Shown: positions 40,772-41,662 of the stretch, piece by piece
How the letters are laid out: each line of letters starts with the position of its first letter
Position numbering within the stretch: position 1 is the stretch's first letter
Assembly: GCF_003696235.1 (NCBI RefSeq)
Contig: NZ_RFFJ01000030.1
Coordinates: 1-41,662, forward strand
Direction of reading: 5' to 3'
DNA length: 41,662 nucleotides
Origin: Streptomyces triticirhizae
Lineage (GTDB): Bacteria > Actinomycetota > Actinomycetes > Streptomycetales > Streptomycetaceae
Made by a program: the position numbers and the translations under genes
The notes under the pieces: generated by a model
What the model was told of the DNA's origin: nothing
The model's input: only the letters and a program-made list of their open reading frames with translations
The model's database searches: none

Positions 40772-41637
40772 GCATCACCGCTCAGGAGCCGAGCCCACAG
40801 CCGACCGTCAGGGCGGGGGACCGCGTCTCGTTCCGGCAGGGCTGGCGGGACTCGATGGTCGTCGCCAAGCGCAACCTGCTGCGGATGCTGCGCATCCCCG
40901 AGGTGGTCATCTTCGGGCTGGTGCAGCCCATCATGTTCGTGGTGATGTTCTCCTACATCTTCGGAGGCTCCATCACCCTGCCCGGCGCGGGGACGGACGC
41001 GGGCGCCTACCGCGAGTTCCTGATGGGCGGCATCTTCGCCCAGACGGTCACCTTCGCGGTCGCCGGCGCCAGCGCCGGCATCGCCGAGGACATGCAGAAG
41101 GGCATCATCGACCGCTTCCGCTCGCTGCCCATGGCGCGCGGCGCGGTGCTCACCGGCCGCACCTTCGCCGACCTGGTGCAGACGGCGGTGATCCTGCTGG
41201 TGATGTCGTTGGTCGCGCTGCTGGTCGGCTGGCGCATCCACGACGGCATCGTCAGCGCGCTCGCCGCGTTCGGCCTGTTGCTGCTGCTCGGGTACGCGTT
41301 CACCTGGATCGGCGCGCTGATCGGCCTGTCCGTCCGCAGCCCCGAGGCGGCCACCTCCGGCGGGCTGGTCTGGCTCTTCCCGCTGACCTTCATCTCGGTG
41401 GCCTTCGTCCCCTCGGAGAACATGCCCTCGCTGCTCCAACCCGTCGCCGAGTGGAACCCGTTCAGCGCCACCGTGCTCGCCGTCCGCGAGCTGTTCGGGA
41501 ACCTCCCGCCCAACTACCAGGCCCCCGACGTCTGGCCGATGCGGCACCCCGCGCTGGCGTCCCTGCTCTGGTCGATAGCGATCATCGCGGTCTTCCGCAC
41601 CCTCGCCGTCCGCAAGTACAAGCGCGCGGCGAGCTGA
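40768..41637 (+). CDS. DrrB-like ABC-2 type exporter permease
   Basis: This membrane subunit (289 residues) has six predicted helices. The ABC-2 signature region reads GIIDRFRSLPMARGAVLTGRTFADL, and the later FVPSENMPSLLQPVAEWNPFSATVLAVRELFG is typical of DrrB. The GTG start lies in the GTGA overlap with the ATPase gene, with GGAGGGGAAG upstream. It forms the transport channel for the partner ATPase. The substrate is unknown. Confidence 0.93.
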   Translation: MSITAQEPSPQPTVRAGDRVSFRQGWRDSMVVAKRNLLRMLRIPEVVIFGLVQPIMFVVMFSYIFGGSITLPGAGTDAGAYREFLMGGIFAQTVTFAVAGASAGIAEDMQKGIIDRFRSLPMARGAVLTGRTFADLVQTAVILLVMSLVALLVGWRIHDGIVSALAAFGLLLLLGYAFTWIGALIGLSVRSPEAATSGGLVWLFPLTFISVAFVPSENMPSLLQPVAEWNPFSATVLAVRELFGNLPPNYQAPDVWPMRHPALASLLWSIAIIAVFRTLAVRKYKRAAS

Positions 41638-41645
41638 CCCCGGGT

Positions 41646-41662
41646 GGGGCGCCCGGCGCCCC
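41646..41662 (+). terminator. Hairpin at window end
   Basis: GGGGCGC (41646-41652) pairs with GCGCCCC (41656-41662) around CCG, 8 bases after the permease stop. The hairpin may extend beyond the window. Confidence 0.5.

Overview
This is high-GC actinobacterial DNA, almost certainly from Streptomyces or a close relative. The pointers are strong codon-position GC bias, GTG starts, ATGA/GTGA overlaps, Tat-exported PhoD enzymes, XRE/DUF397 regulator pairs, a CebR-type cellulose box, a ClpP pair beside a PopR/ClgR-like regulator, and a cyclodipeptide synthase. No rRNA, tRNA, CRISPR array or transposase gene was recognised.

Layout. (1) 1-3945: a Tat-secreted PhoD-like phosphatase, a secreted discoidin-domain protein, a LysE-type exporter, a 9-copy heptanucleotide repeat and an SRPBCC protein. 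(2) 4085-16207: a FadR-type GntR regulator divergent from a long, mostly overlapping catabolic operon. It holds an RraA-like aldolase, a beta-hydroxyacid dehydrogenase, a sugar ABC importer, a CaiB-like CoA-transferase, an enoyl-CoA hydratase with a long disordered N-terminus, a COG3618 lactonase-like amidohydrolase, a gamma-carbonic-anhydrase-like protein, an FAH-family enzyme and a D-2-hydroxyacid dehydrogenase. A clear GntR palindrome sits on its promoter. The substrate cannot be named. (3) 16232-20850: a regulatory cassette of lower GC (two DUF397 proteins, XRE/DUF5753 regulator, RsbW-like ATPase, two small cysteine-containing proteins, a degenerate Nudix protein) flanked by two ~540-bp inverted repeats with perfectly conserved 50- and 53-bp blocks. 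(4) 21011-25244: DUF1330 protein, a second PhoD, an AA10 LPMO behind a near-perfect CebR box, and a VOC/TetR divergent pair with duplicated operators.

(5) 25257-28417: a compact three-gene minus-strand operon of methyltransferase, adenylate-forming ligase and NYH-type cyclodipeptide synthase. This is the best candidate for an undescribed natural-product pathway. (6) 28817-31502: a PopR/ClgR-like regulator ending in Ala-Ala, two coupled ClpP genes (the second has Gly at the catalytic His position) and a divergent MsrA that has lost both substrate-binding tyrosines. (7) 31654-33978: a lower-GC, decaying patch with a membrane protein, an in-frame downstream Shedu-like fragment and a DUF6247 gene broken by an early TAG. 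(8) 34110-41662: a canonical MsrA, a membrane-anchored helical-repeat protein, cystathionine gamma-synthase, a MarR regulator, threonine ammonia-lyase and a DrrAB-like ABC exporter.

Many perfect GC-rich hairpins lie just after stop codons and act as probable terminators. They delimit the units proposed above.
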